From Bryum argenteum (Eukaryota > Streptophyta > Bryopsida > Bryales > Bryaceae), in contig CM073321.1 in the NCBI GenBank assembly GCA_037043015.1, positions 7,584,001 through 7,648,000 on the forward strand: a stretch of 64,000 nucleotides of DNA, read 5' to 3'. Made by a program: the position numbers and the translations under genes. Every line of letters begins with the position of its first letter. The stretch's first letter is position 1. The notes below the pieces were generated by a model that had not been told where the DNA came from, searched no databases, and worked only from the letters and a program-made list of their open reading frames with translations. Of this stretch, positions 30,842 to 43,024 are shown one piece after another.

Positions 30842-33275
30842 CAGAACAAATAAGGCAAGTATGGTTGGTGGAGTTCGGAGCCCTGACGTTGCCGTGAGTA
30901 GGGCCTTAGGCTCGGCACAAGAGTGCGAGTGTTGGCCATAACTGACCCCACCCACTCACTGGCAAGCAGCTCGCAGCAAAAGCACAACCTCGGCGTCGCC
31001 GATCAGAACGTGTTGGTCGGACATCCCTAATGCGAAATCCACAGGCATCACACTTCAAGGCATGCATTTGAATTTCCAAAAGCATCAATTTGGGAGAATC
31101 CACCGTCCAACCTCCAGACTTGCGTCAACGCAAGTCTGGCATCAGGACGACCAAAGTTGTCATATCGGGCGTGCTGAGGCAATCGGGCAGGCAAAACGGG
31201 CGTACGAGTTGTTCCGAACGGACGGGCGTGCCCGCCCACCTTGATTGTAGAGGGTGTGTAATTCTTCGTGGGTAAAAAACTTTGCACTAAAAAGCGTGTG
31301 TGGCGTTCCACGCGGCCCGTACGCGGCGGCCAAGTGGCTTAGTTTTCACCTAAACCCTTGCCACGTCGTCGTTTTGTTTACCTAGACTAAAAGTAAACAG
31401 CCGTTTGACCCTATCGGGCGAGCTACAACTCAATCGGACGGACAAGGCAGACGGACACCCAGGCGGCGTGCCCGCCCGGTATGACAACCATGAGGAGAAC
31501 AGATTCGAAAAAAACTTGAGCATCAAAGCAAAAAAAAATGCAGATTGAAAAAGGCAAGTATGGCTGCTGGAGTTCGGAGCCCTGACGCCGCCGTGAGTAG
31601 GGCCTCAAGCTTGGCACAAGAGTGCGAGTGCCGGCCATCACCAACCCCACCCACTCCCTTGCACACAGCTCGCAGCAACAGCACACGCTCGGCCTCGCCG
31701 ATTAGAACGTGTTGGTTGCACAGCCCCCATGCGAAATCTACATGCATCACACTTTAAGGGAACCATCTGATATTCCAAAAGCATCATTTCGGGAGAATCC
31801 GCTGTTCAACCTCCACACTTGCATCCACGCAAGTGTGGCATCACGAGGACCGATTCAAAAAAAAACTTCATCATCGCAGCAAGAAAAATGCGGAACGAAA
31901 AAGACAAGTATGGCTGCTGGAGTTCGGAGCCCTGACGCTACCGTGAGTAGGGCCTCAGGCTCGGCACAAGAGTGCGAGTGTTGGCCATCACCGACCCCAC
32001 CCGCTCCCACGCACACAGCTCGGAGCAAGAGCACAAGCTCGGCCTCACCGATTAGAACGTGTTGGTGGCACAGCCCCATTGCAAAATCCACATGCATCAC
32101 ACTTCAAGGCAAGCATCTGAAATTTCAAAAGTATCATTTCGAGAGAATCCACCGTTCAGCTTCCAGACTTGCGTCAACGCAAGTCTCGCATCACGAGCAA
32201 AGATTTTCAGAAAAACTTCATCATCGAAGCAAAAAAAATGCAGAACGAAAAGCGCGAGTATGGCTGTTGGAGTTCGGAGCCCTGACGCTGCCGTGAGTAG
32301 GGCTTTAGGTTCGGCACAGGAGTGCGAGCGCTGGCCATCACGGACTCCACCCACTTCCTGGCACACAGCTCGCAAGAAGAGCACACGCTCGGCCTCGCGG
32401 ATCAGAACTTGTTGGTGGCACAACCCCAATGCAAAATCCACATGCATCACACTTCAAGGCAAGCATCTGAAATTCCAAAAGCATCATTTCGGGAGAATCC
32501 AGCGTTCAACTTCCACACTTGCGTCATCGCAAGTCTCGCATCAGGAGACCAGATTCAAAAAAAACTTCTTCATCAAAGCAAAAAAAATGCAGAACGAAAA
32601 AGGCAAGTATGGCTGCTGGAGTTCGGAGCCCTGACGCCGCCGTGAGTAGGGCCTTAGGTTCGGCACAAGAGTGCGAGCGCTGGCCATCACCGACCCTACC
32701 CACTCCCTTGCGCACAGCTTGCAGCAAAAGCACAGGCTCGGCCTCGCCGATCAGAACTTGTTGGTGGCACAACCCCAATGCAAAATCCACAGGCATCACA
32801 CTTCAAGGCAAGCATCTGAAATTCCAAAAGGATCATTTCAGTAGAATCCACCGTTCAACCTCCAGACTTGCATCAACGCAAGTCTGGCATCAGGAGGACA
32901 AATTCAAAAAAAACTTCATCACCGAAGCAAAAAAAATGCAGAACGAAAAAGACAAGTATGGCTGCTGGAGTTCGGAGCCCTGACGCCGCCGTAAGTAGGG
33001 CCTCAGGCTCGGCACAGAAGTGCAAGTGCTGGCCATCACGGACCCCACCCTCTCCCTGGCACACAGCTCGCAGTATGAGCACAGGCTCGGCCTCGCCAAT
33101 CAAAACGTGTTGGTTGCACAGCCCCAATGCGAAATCCACAGGCATCACACTTCAAGGCAAGCATCTAGAATTCCAAAAGCATCATTTTGGGAGAATCTAG
33201 CATTCAACTTCCAGACTTGCGTCGATGCAAGTTTGGCATCAGGAGGACCGATTTTTAAAAAAATTCATCATTAAA
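30842..33275. repeat. ~349-bp tandem repeat array
   Basis: The landmark GCAAGTATGGCTGCTGGAG recurs near 31554, 31904 (as ACAAGTATGG...), 32253, 32603 and 32951, and in a diverged unit near 30855, giving a period of 348-350 bp. Each unit ends in a hairpin of the form CCAGACTTGCGT-CA-ACGCAAGTCTGG (arms of 12 bp). At 31818 both arms changed together (CCACACTTGC ... GCAAGTGTGG). The slot between the first and second unit holds a 333-bp MITE. Because 349 is not a multiple of three, long open frames here run across unit boundaries and are not genes. Confidence 0.85.
31156..31488. mobile_element. 333-bp MITE inside the tandem array
   Basis: It starts GTTGTCATATCGGGCG and ends with the complement CGGGCGG...CCGGTATGACAAC, so the 16-bp terminal inverted repeat has one mismatch. 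Sequence on the two sides, CATCAGGACGACCA and CATGAGGAGAACA, both match the same part of the array unit, so the target was duplicated over roughly 9-13 bp with later divergence. It is GC-rich with no coding frame. The superfamily is not assigned. Confidence 0.6.
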
Positions 33276-33297
33276 GGTAAAAAGCTGCAATACTGAC

Positions 33298-34833
33298 ATT
33301 GAAGTTCCGCGAGTAGTACGCTTTCAGCTCCGCACGGGTTTGGATCGCTTCTCCAGGTTGATAACGGTGGGATCTGTAGAACTCTGCGAATAAACTTGAC
33401 TCAGAGGACTGGGTACTCACATTCTCCGAATCCATGTTGACGATCTTCTCATCGCCCCGCATTGTCAAGACATCTCCTTCGCCCTGCACTACCATCTCAT
33501 CTGCTTCGCTCAAGTTTGTCATGATCTCTTTCACTTCTACAACTGCAGCTCCTTCGCTCAAACGAAACTGAATATCAAAAAAGTTTACACTGTTTTGAAA
33601 ACAAGCTAAGTTATATAGGACCATCGCTATCCTCTACATTACGGACGTCCATGTTAATCTGGATGCTAAAATTGGATCTTCCCTCTGACACGGTTTGAGT
33701 TCCGAGGACTTCCAAGCTTATCGCTCGGCGGAACGCAGCTGATTTTGGCTAGGTTTTTGACGGCAGGTTAATGTCGCGCTATTTTGAGGCCCTGCCGCGC
33801 CACCGTTGGAGGCTCTATTCAGAGGAGTTGGGGCATTTGAGGCTGAATTCGGAGTACATGTTATCAGAGGGGGAACTAGACGTATTGTATAATAGACTCG
33901 TATCTTTTTTACTCTGCGATAACTTCACATGCACACTATATTCTGTTTGCGATCATCCTTAACACCATACTTAGTCACTGCAGTCCATATTATTGTGATT
34001 TATACGTATGACAACAAAAAAAACATAAACTCACTGGTAGTTGTTCATATTGTTTTTTATCACCAATACAAGACCGAAATCTACACTTGCGTGCCTAAAA
34101 ATCATAATCGCATATCTAATCTATGGAGGTGAATGCTAAAATGTGTCCAGACTCCTTCATGACACTTAAGAAAAACGTCATGTCATTTACTTCCTCCTCT
34201 AAAATGTGATCACTTGTATATTTATATTCTTCATCATCTACCAACTTCTTGTTTTGGTCCATCCGCTCCTTGTTCTTAGAACTGTCCTTCAATTATTTCT
34301 CCGTATCTTCAAAACTTAAATCATCTACGTCATTGGCCTTGAGACCTTCCAAAGCATCACCCTATTATGCAAACATTCAATTCGTTAAACTCAAATTTTA
34401 GTAACTTAAAGGCAAAAAGTCAAGAATACTACCGTACCTGCTTCTCGGAATCTTGTGCAACCTCATCACCTCCTACGTAATAACATAGAGAATCGCTTGA
34501 TGTTGATCCACTTCTACCGCGCTCCTGTTCTTCTATAAATCTCTTGAACTCGTTCACATCTTCAGATGTATCTTTCTCGGCAACCTCGATCACTGTGTCA
34601 AGATTGATCGACTGCATTTTGAGATTCCGCCTATACTGGGGCCCGACTTCATCATCGTTCAGATCATAATCAGCAGGGCCTCCCTCATCTTCACTTGACC
34701 TAGACGCAGCCACCTTTCTCAATGCACTTCGTTTGCGCGCGTCCGTGTTACTAAAACGAGTACCCCCTCTCTTCTTCTTCTTCTTAGACACACTCTCATT
34801 GGATCTCTCAGACCCCATGCTCACCGCGTCCAT
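33298..34833 (-). pseudogene. Unrecognised multi-exon gene divergent from the MULE
   Basis: Exon 1 (34833-34438) starts at ATG with MDAVSMGSERSNESVSKKKK, a Ser/Lys-rich basic segment then an acidic one, and ends CAG|GTACGG. Exon 2 (34361 to about 34116, acceptor ATAATAG) joins in phase 0 as GDALEGLKANDVDDLSFEDT and has an internal TAA after TEK (Gln expected from CAA). A later exon (33567-33298, acceptor TATTCAG) reads FRLSEGAAVVEVKEIMTNLS and ends AAT|GTCAGT. Basic and acidic clusters suggest a nuclear protein, which is inference. No domain recognised. 33625-34115 and the short plus frame at 33771-33962 gave no recognisable product. Confidence 0.4.
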
Positions 34834-35344
34834 GACGTCAAGACTCTATGCAGACGGACACAGATCGAACCGTCTTAATACCTTACCAACACCAACTAAA
34901 CGAACAATGGAAAGGACCATATCGTCGTCCTACTCCTATTTAAACAAAGTTCACAAGCCGCCCCCTAACCTAATTCGTGCAGTTGATTATGAATTATCGC
35001 AACAACTGTGACGGCTCATGGGCTGCCAAATGTGACACTGTCTGACATGAGATGCTAATCTATTATTTGAATATACATACAAATGCTCTAACAGTGACGG
35101 CCGCCATCACTTTTCCAAATTGAAGCCTGTCAACACTTGCACATTAATGACAGTAATTACAATCGCCTAATGGTACACAACATTTACTCTTCAATATGGC
35201 AATTGTCTGATTTATCCACTCTACTGTCCATATTTACTTCATCACAAGTTCCTACTACCAATTTACTCTTATAAACTGCATCATACCTAGTCTGTATCCT
35301 TTTCTCACATCCACTGTCGATGCTCGTTGGTTCTCTCGCTCATC
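34834..35344. promoter_or_regulatory. Divergent intergenic region of the unknown gene (-) and MULE (+)
   Basis: 511 bp separate two outward-facing ATGs (34833 minus, 35345 plus). It is AT-rich with no dyad boxes and no shared module. It presumably holds both promoters; no clear TATA pair was fixed. Confidence 0.3.
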
Positions 35345-38300
35345 ATGGCTTCCTCCGCAGTCGAACCGACTCTTGCAGACATCGTTGAGATTATGTCACA
35401 GGGTGCACTTGTTTCCATTTACATGTCCGTAGGGCTTGAAGGTGTCGTAGAGATCACTGCATCGTGGCTTGGAATTCGAATCCGCTACGATGCATCTTCC
35501 GTGTGGTTAGAGAGGGAAGTCCTTGAACCTGTTAATAATCATGTTTATTATTCCATGGTCGTAGATCCAGTCATTTTAGAGAATAATACTACAATCTGGA
35601 AGCTTAGAGCTGGAAAGTATCGCCTTTACGGCTTGACAGAGTTCGTCATGAACGCCTCAACAGTTCTCCTGACCCCACGTAGTTCTTCTATTGTCTCCAC
35701 GGTTGCTCCAACTCTTGCTCGTGTCAAAGAAAAACCAGGTCTAAAGTCACCATTGACATATCGGATTCATCAGAAGACGAGAAGAAGTCTCCTCTGCAGC
35801 CATGTCGTCCGTCATCTCATATTCCCTTGCCACCTTCTGTTAGGGATAACTATCCAAGAGTCACCCCTCCTTCTTTACTTTCCTCGCAAATTGTAAAACC
35901 CAAAAAAATTCTTCCATCTCTCTGCGATCTCGCTAGAATGCCCAGTAGCAAGACTCTCTTCAAAAAAATTGATTTCAAAACCATCCGCACTGTCAACGTA
36001 TCTTTCTTGCCTCCGTCTTTCAATGGCGATGTTCTCTTCATATTCCCTCCTACTATTCCGTCTGCAACTCACAAGGTCTCGAAGTCCATGAAGGAGATGG
36101 ATAAACGATATGACCGTCATGTATGGACTAGGACAATGACCACCAACATTAGCAACACCCAAGGGTTATCTTTCCGATACTCAAATTGTGTAGGTCATCT
36201 ACAATGCCACAACCCAAACTGCGACTTCTTGCAACGGCCTGATCGAGTCGCCGGAGTGAATGACGTGGAGTTTGAAGGCATTACCAAAGACCCCTTCCCA
36301 ATAGGCGGAGCGCCCTCCTCCACGTTGGTATGTAAGCTTTGCAAAGAACCTCCTGTGTGTGTTGCGCCTTGTTCTGCCAAAATCTTTTACATAGTTGGAT
36401 ATGATTGTCAAGAGCGTGCATGTGTCCATATAGGAACCCACGAACACCCTGTCAAAGTTGGAGATTATAGATGTGTAAGGAAAAAGATAGATGAGTTACT
36501 AGAAGAGCATGTTGACCGTAACCCTCAAGCAACCGTGCCTAAATTAGTTATGGAAACGAGCATAGACATGGTAGGTAACTTACTCATCCGTGACGAAGGT
36601 GACCTCGAAACTGGCAATCTTTCTCTCCAGCAGCTAGAACCTGTCTTTGAACAATGCAAAGAGCTAAACTCTCCGAGCATGCGGAATCGTATCTACACTT
36701 TCAAGTACCTGCTTAGGTATGGCATCTTGGATGGAATCACAAAGCTAAGAGGTCTTAGCAATTGGGCGTATGTGCAACGCAACATGTTCCCTGGCCAAGG
36801 CGACGAATCGGAGAAAGTCTTCATCTTCAAGATGTCCGAGGTCGGCCCCCGTAGCGGTGTTGATCTTGTTCGCCGTATGCAGTCTGGAAGAAACCTCTCC
36901 TACGAAAGGATGATGTTTGACCATATCAAACACGTTACGGGTTGGACCACCATGGCCTGCCACGTGTACGACTCACGTTACCAACGCATTGTAACCATTG
37001 CATGCTGTGATTTCCAGTCAGAGAACAAAGAAGCTCACACTACAAGGAGAATAGTATCCTAATTGACGAAATTTTGACAGAAACCTGCCAATTGTTCCGT
37101 CAATTAGGAGACCCTGATTCGGTCACTCAATTGACAGAATTCTATCATTCATTTGTCAATTTGGACGAAGTTCCACAATGCAAAAAAATTAAAAATTCGG
37201 AAATTTTGAGGAAACATTTCTCTGCCCGGGCACACCGGGCAGCAGCGTTGGCACAACGAAAAATAGCGCGGGCCCCATCAAGGGGGTAGCGAGGGCCCTA
37301 CCGCGGGAAATGCGAGCCCTACCGGTGGAGGCTCACAAGTGGTATGTTAGGGGATTCGATCCCTTGACCTCACGGGTATAGTCCAAGTGACTAGCCAACT
37401 CACCTACTATCCAATTTCATGTCCGAAGCTACGTTTTTTTTTATATATATATGCTTTAAGTACAAGTATAGTAGACTTTGAATATTTTTCACGATGTAAA
37501 AAAAAAAAAAATTTCAAAATTTTTTTTGAAATATTCTATGCAGGTATTTTTTATATGTATAAAAATTTCAATTTTTTTGAAATTATTTTTTTATGCTAGG
37601 GCCTTTTTTACTACCGAGTAGACTTTGAATATTTTTCACGATGTAAAAAAACTTTTTTTTTTCAAAATTTTTTTTGCACTATTTCATGCAGGTATTTTTC
37701 TATATGAAAACCAACCCAAGTGATTTTGTCCAAAACGGAGTCCGGATGAAGAAGTTATAGTTCTTCAAAGTTTCTGCCCTTCATGCAAAATGTCGTATTT
37801 TGGCATTTTGCATCAACTTTGAACGTTATGATCTCACAAATGGAGAAGATCCAACGGTTGAAAATTTCAGCGGTAGCTCAAAAACAAGTAAATTACAAGA
37901 TCCTACGGTTAAAGTCTACAAAAAGTTTTAGCAATTCCATGCTTGTCGTAAATAAAAAAAATTGACAAGAAGTTGACTAGAATTTGACAAGAAGTTGACA
38001 AAAACATTAATAATGTCCAAAGTGACAGAGTTGGGCTGCGAGATGCTGACTTCGTCATTTCGGACATTTTTTTGTCAACTATTTGTCATCTCGGGCCCCA
38101 TTTCCTTGTAGTGTCAACTCGTCTTCTGGAAGAACCTTAACCACGTCATAACCAAGAACGGACTATCCAAACTGCAGTTTCAAGGATTTATGGCTGATAG
38201 TGCTCAAGCCAATTGGAACGCTGTGCGCATCATCTACGGCTCTGGAAACCCAGCTGTCCCAATGGAAGGCCGCGAATGAACATGTTATTTCCATTGGACG

Positions 38301-40200
38301 TAGTCTCTTGAGAAACATGCAAAACAATACATTGTGCCCAAATTGCAAGGCCAACACCGGATTCTGTGTAAGCAGTTCAAGGATGCGTACAAGGATGCGC
38401 ACCATAGAAGAGGCTGAGACCCGATATTGGGCTATAAGAGCGTGGTGGACATCCTCGAAGGCCACCTCCGAAGTTGGTTTAGAACACTTAGGTCATTGGC
38501 TTGCGTACTGGCACTTCAGATACAGACAATGGGGTGGATTTATGGAACTAATAAGTATACAATTTCTTTGCAATATCTTTGCTGATTACATGCTCTACGG
38601 TAGCTTCTATAATGTTTTGACAATAGCAAAGAAATTAACAGTTATTGTTTATATATTATTAGTTGATTTTTTATGTGGATTTATATACTCTGGATCGGTA
38701 TTAAGTACAAAATATAAAATATGAATGAAGTTCTAATACGTTTGTACATTACAGGAAAAAAATATTTGGCAGAAGAACTCGCAGAGATGCCTTCTTGTAA
38801 TCTTGCGGAGTCAATCCGTAACAAGTGGCTGCAAGCGTCTAGCAGTAAGGTAGGGATCTCTACGTCGCAGCCGTTGACGACTACCTTCGAGCCTTCCTCC
38901 AAGTGGTCGGCTACCATCAATTTAACAAAGGCAAGTGGTTCTGGACCATCCGTAGAAGAACTTCGTCAGCGTCTTTATACCGCTCAACGTCGTGCGAATC
39001 GATCCGGCAATCCATCTTGCCTCAACAAGGCAATTATGGACTTCCTTGAAGCAGAAGCTTACTGTACGCGTGACGCCCACTTGGAGGGGGCAGAGATTTT
39101 TGGTTCCAGGAAGCGGAAGGCTGATGTTTCCATTGGTGCTGAAGATGAAATTCATCGACCTGACACTGTGAGTTACTCACGTCCTCGAATAGGGAGAAGA
39201 GTCACACGAGCTCTTGCTGAGAATCTCAGTCCTATCCACGAAGAAGATGAAGTTCAGGAGCAACCGCTGGAACCCCCCGCTTCTCCAAGACCCAGTATTC
39301 AGCGCGTCATTGCTATCCAAGAGATGAAGGTGAATGAGCGTCTATAGCACATTGCTTGTTTGAAGGAATCCTCATCCAAGGCTTGTTGGGGTATCATGGC
39401 TAAGACCAGGAAGAAATGCGAATCTCGCATTGTCCAAAACAGAAAGGCAGCCGCAGCTCCAACTTACACCGGAGTATGGCAACGTCCTCAAGAGGTTCCA
39501 AAAAAAACTGATAAGTTTTTCTTTTGTCCAGACGACTTTCAGTGTTGTGTGAAAGGCAGTCGTCGTAAATGGATTGAGCCGTTCTCTCGGAAACAAGGAC
39601 AACCGCCTATTCCCTCTATTTGGCCCGTGAAGATTGGGACTAATCTGACACAAGACAAAATAGAGGCGTTGGAGAATGCGGTTTTTTGGCTCCTACAAAA
39701 GGAACGCCTTCCTCTCAACCGCACATTCAATACTTCTGCCCCACCGAGAGACTTGTCACATATTCCAGTGCCGGACAAGGCCGATGTGTACTACCCCAAA
39801 TCACGCAAGTCTAAAGTTCTTCGACGCATCAAGGCTGAGTCCGAAGCACATGAAGAACATTGATTCAGCTCGTGCCATGGAGGCAAAAATACTCGAGGTG
39901 ACCATGATACCACAACTTGGTTTCGGATGTATCATTGCTTTGGAGTCGGATTCCGACTCTATCTATAAACTATCTCTAAGTGAGAACTCTGAGTGTTCTT
40001 GCCCGGTGTTCAAAAAAACCATAACTAAGTTAGGACAAAAAGGCGAATCTCATAGACATTGCAAGCACCTATACTTTGTGTTGGTATTGGTATGCAAATT
40101 TGATATTGATAGAGACCTCTTCATCCACACGCCGACCCTGAGTTTCAACGAGGTGAAAATGATTCTAGAGAGGGGAATCCTAGACCAAGTTATAGAGTAG
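35345..40200 (+). pseudogene. MULE-type transposase gene with C-terminal SWIM finger (split and decayed)
   Basis: An ATG at 35345 opens MASSAVEPTLADIVEIMSQG. A frameshift near 35.72 kb leads to the main frame. A Cys/His domain follows (CHNPNCDFLQ, LVCKLCKEPPVC, HIGTHEHPVKVGDYR; WRKY-GCM1/FLYWCH-like), then a MULE DDE-like start, MACHVYDSRYQRIVTIACCD. At 37038 a CACTA element interrupts; removing it with one TCA restores QLVFWKNLNHVITKNG and FMADSAQANWNAVR. Stops are at 38277 (TGA), 38301 (TAG) and 38415 (TGA). A new exon starts after CATTACAG at about 38754 (GKKYLAEELAEMPSCN). A TAG at 39345-39347 replaces a Trp that copy 2 keeps (NERLWHI). After a frameshift near 39835 come ECSCPVFKKTITKL and HRHCKHLYF, a SWIM C-x-C...C-x-H finger, ending at 40200. 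Not translatable as it stands. Confidence 0.75.
37038..38113. mobile_element. Non-autonomous CACTA element (1076 bp)
   Basis: It starts CACTACAAGGAGAAT and ends TTTCCTTGTAGTG, giving an 11-bp terminal inverted repeat, CACTACAAGGA. The 3-bp target duplication TCA is at 37035-37037 and 38114-38116. Subterminal repeats of the type TTGACAGAA and TTGACAAGAAG crowd both ends. There is no transposase frame, so it needs a partner element. Deleting it plus one TCA restores the MULE reading frame, which confirms the boundaries. Confidence 0.92.
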
Positions 40201-41341
40201 ACTACCTCAAGGTCCACATCAAGACTACCTCAAGAGTAAACCAACATCCACATCTACCCGTTCTATATGTTTTCCCTGTAATCGTGTATTTCACACGTTA
40301 TTTATTTTGATTTCAGCATTCTACTTAAGTCAATAAATGTATCCCTATTTACAAAAGTTTATGAATTGCTATACAACTTTGACTTCTGATTTCACAGTTA
40401 TAATATACTAGTCTACTCTGTAAATTTCTTAAATGTCTCTTAACGTTTGAAGAACTTTGTTTAAGTCCACCCAATTTCAGAATTTTTAGCCTTATCTTGA
40501 CGGATTTAGGAAGACTAAACCACGGTAATAAGTCAAGAATATTCGAATATTCTTGAGAATATTCTAGAAAATAGTAAAATATTATTTTTAGAATTTTTTT
40601 TACTAAAAATACCAATTCACCGCTCAAATTGCTGAAATTTGATGGCTCAACACTCACCGGTCACCGCTCTCTGCTCACACCGTAGCTACGTCCGCGCCGT
40701 ACCGATTGCCGTTCCTCATGTGCTCCAGCGCTCTCCTTGCCTAGTCAAAAAATAGTCACACGAAGAAAAAACTCGCTCTCCCTAAATTCCGGCCCTGACT
40801 CTCCTCCTACAACCCTATCCTTTGGAGCTTCTCCTTCCCCCGTCGTTGCGGGTATCGGCCCCTTGGGGCCCCTCTGTCCAATGCTGGTTTCTGGTAATGC
40901 AAAGAAAAAGAAATACATCAGGAAAAAGAATTGCAAGAAAAATAAAGAAATGATAAATTGAATGATGAGAGATATAGCAAAGAAGATAAGCAATTTAGAA
41001 AGTGTAAATGTTTTGAAGATAATTCTAATTATAAAACGAGGTTATAGACACACCGCAAATGTGCTAAAATATGAATAATGGTGAAAGCCTAAAAAATACC
41101 CAAAAACATGCCAAATTATATTGACATTAATCAATCTAACCAAATTAGAATAAACTAAATCAACGCCGAGACAGTTAGGCCAAACCCCACCCGAGATCAT
41201 ATATTTCCCGGGAACCGGAAGAATTAGCTTAGATGTCCCAATTAGGGAATTTGAATATGAATAAACTAAACTAAAGCTTATAGGAAGCAATTCCCGCAGC
41301 GTGAACCGTTTCGATGTGAACTCTTCTAAGGATTAGACTCA
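40201..41341. other. MULE 3' flank, including terminus at 40652-40681
   Basis: ACGGTAATAAGTCAAGAATATTCG near 40525 also occurs in the flank of MULE copy 2 near 44488. The motif CACCGCTCTCTGCTCACACC ends at 40681 and is the likely 3' terminus. Beyond it (40682-41341) I see no gene. Confidence 0.45.
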
Positions 41342-42535
41342 AGGTGACCTACGGAGATATGTTGACAACCATCGAATTGGTGTCAATCCTTTGAGTGCGG
41401 GTGACTTGGCTTTAGATGACCGCATCGATAGGAAGGAGTCGTCGAAGAATATTGGGGCGCGGTTCAATCTTCCTGGGTTGGATATGGTTATTGAAGCAGG
41501 AAGGGTTAGATCTAGGTCCCAACTTCGGGCAGTGGGTTTAGCATAGGTAACAAACATTTTATCTACGATGCAATTTTGTGTAACATAATTATTTGTAATT
41601 AAATCAATCCAAGCTTGGACTAAATGTTTATTTGTAATTAATTTCCAATGTTTGTGTATCATGTTGAATTTTGCTTGTTTTGAATATGCTTGCTGGTGTG
41701 CGACGGAGTTCATTCTGAGCATTGTATATGACAGGATGGATTTACTAGCATCCTTGAACCCATGAGTCCTAATGGGATGACTAGAAGTCTTCGCTCCGGA
41801 TGAGATTCTGAAAAAGCCATTTGCGACTCACTTCCATATTCCAAACTATATTTGTTGCGATTGGCGGCAAACGCCATATCTGCAGCCATAGACTATTCCA
41901 AAGCGGACATCGAAGATGGCATGGTGAATAGTCCCCCTAGTCGGAGTCTAGTCGGAGTCTAGTCGCAACCCCCGTGTGTTCGCCATCACCGTTGAGGCGC
42001 GTATCGTCAAGTCAAGAGGATTGTTTTTTGCCGAATGGGCCATCTGGCGAGGGGACCAACCGTAAACTTAACCTCCTCTTCAAGGCGACCCCCGAACCTC
42101 AACAGGTGAAAGAGATGCCTAAGGTTGCTGTTTTTAGGCCAATTGTACATGCAGCCATCATCACTAGATCTCCATATGTACGGAAGGGAAGTATTTCTAG
42201 GGATCCTGTAGTTGTCGAACCTGCTCACACTGAACCCCCACAACCAACAAGTATTCAGGTTATTTATAGAAAGAAGCTCAGTGCCACAATGTCCTCGCTT
42301 CCTCCTCTAGGGACACGGTCCCTTTCGGAGGGCAAGGTGGGCAAGGCCTCAAAAAGCACTGGAAGAAAAAACCAAAATACGGGAGAGTAGGATACGATTG
42401 TGCATGTTATAATGCGGTAGGTGTGGGTTCCACCTCTTTTCCTTCGCGTCGGGACGATACCATGAGAGGTTTAGCCAAGCTAAAAGCAGTAGAAGCTACT
42501 AAGGCAAAGGAGGAAGCATTATTGAAGAAGTGAGC
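41342..42535 (+). pseudogene. Unrecognised multi-exon gene remnant with coiled-coil end
   Basis: Exon 1 (41342-41546) reads YVDNHRIGVNPLSAGDLALD and GARFNLPGLDMVIEAG, ending with a TAG just before GTAACA (Gln expected from CAG). The acceptor TATGACAG (41734) opens DGFTSILEPMSPNGMTRSLR, with stops near 41800 and 41960. Later frames include TEPPQPTSIQVIYRKKL (about 42230) and, in another phase, GLAKLKAVEATKAKEEALLK near 42475-42530. The final heptad-like stretch suggests a coiled coil. No family recognised. Confidence 0.35.
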
Positions 42536-43024
42536 TCTCGAAGAGAATATTTTTCTCCAAAATAAGTCTTTACCTAACGTATATAATTTTAGAAATATGG
42601 TCTTTAAATAGACGTTTGATATTCCATTTGGTCGGTGACTATCACATAGTGCCTATATATAGTATAGAATCATTCATATGTATGTCTTTTTATAAATGTT
42701 GTGAATTCATCAACATATATATGTATACAACAACAATATTAAATAAACTTGTAGTCTTCATTAAGACACTTCTTCATCATGGCTCATGGGTCCTATTCAT
42801 TGCCGATGTTAGGTACTAATCGTTTACCCACAACTTCTACTGTATGGATGTTATATTTGTTCGATATTCTCTGAACTTACCTCAAGACAACTTATGCTCC
42901 ACAATGTATTGGTAATTGATGTCCAATTATTGTCATAGTTATTGTTGGGTTCAACAACTATTTTTGTTCGGCAACGATTTAATAGTCTCAAAATGTGCAT
43001 TTTGTCTCAATTTAACGAATATGG
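42536..43024. other. No gene recognised
   Basis: AT-rich sequence between the coiled-coil remnant and the second MULE copy. It may include the intron that preceded the shared exon, since similarity to MULE copy 1 begins at 43025. Confidence 0.35.

Noticed and set aside
31545..33274. Long overlapping plus- and minus-strand frames of 85-195 residues in the tandem array
   Set aside because: They repeat with the ~349-bp unit, shift phase at each unit boundary and exist on both strands; they are by-products of the repeat.
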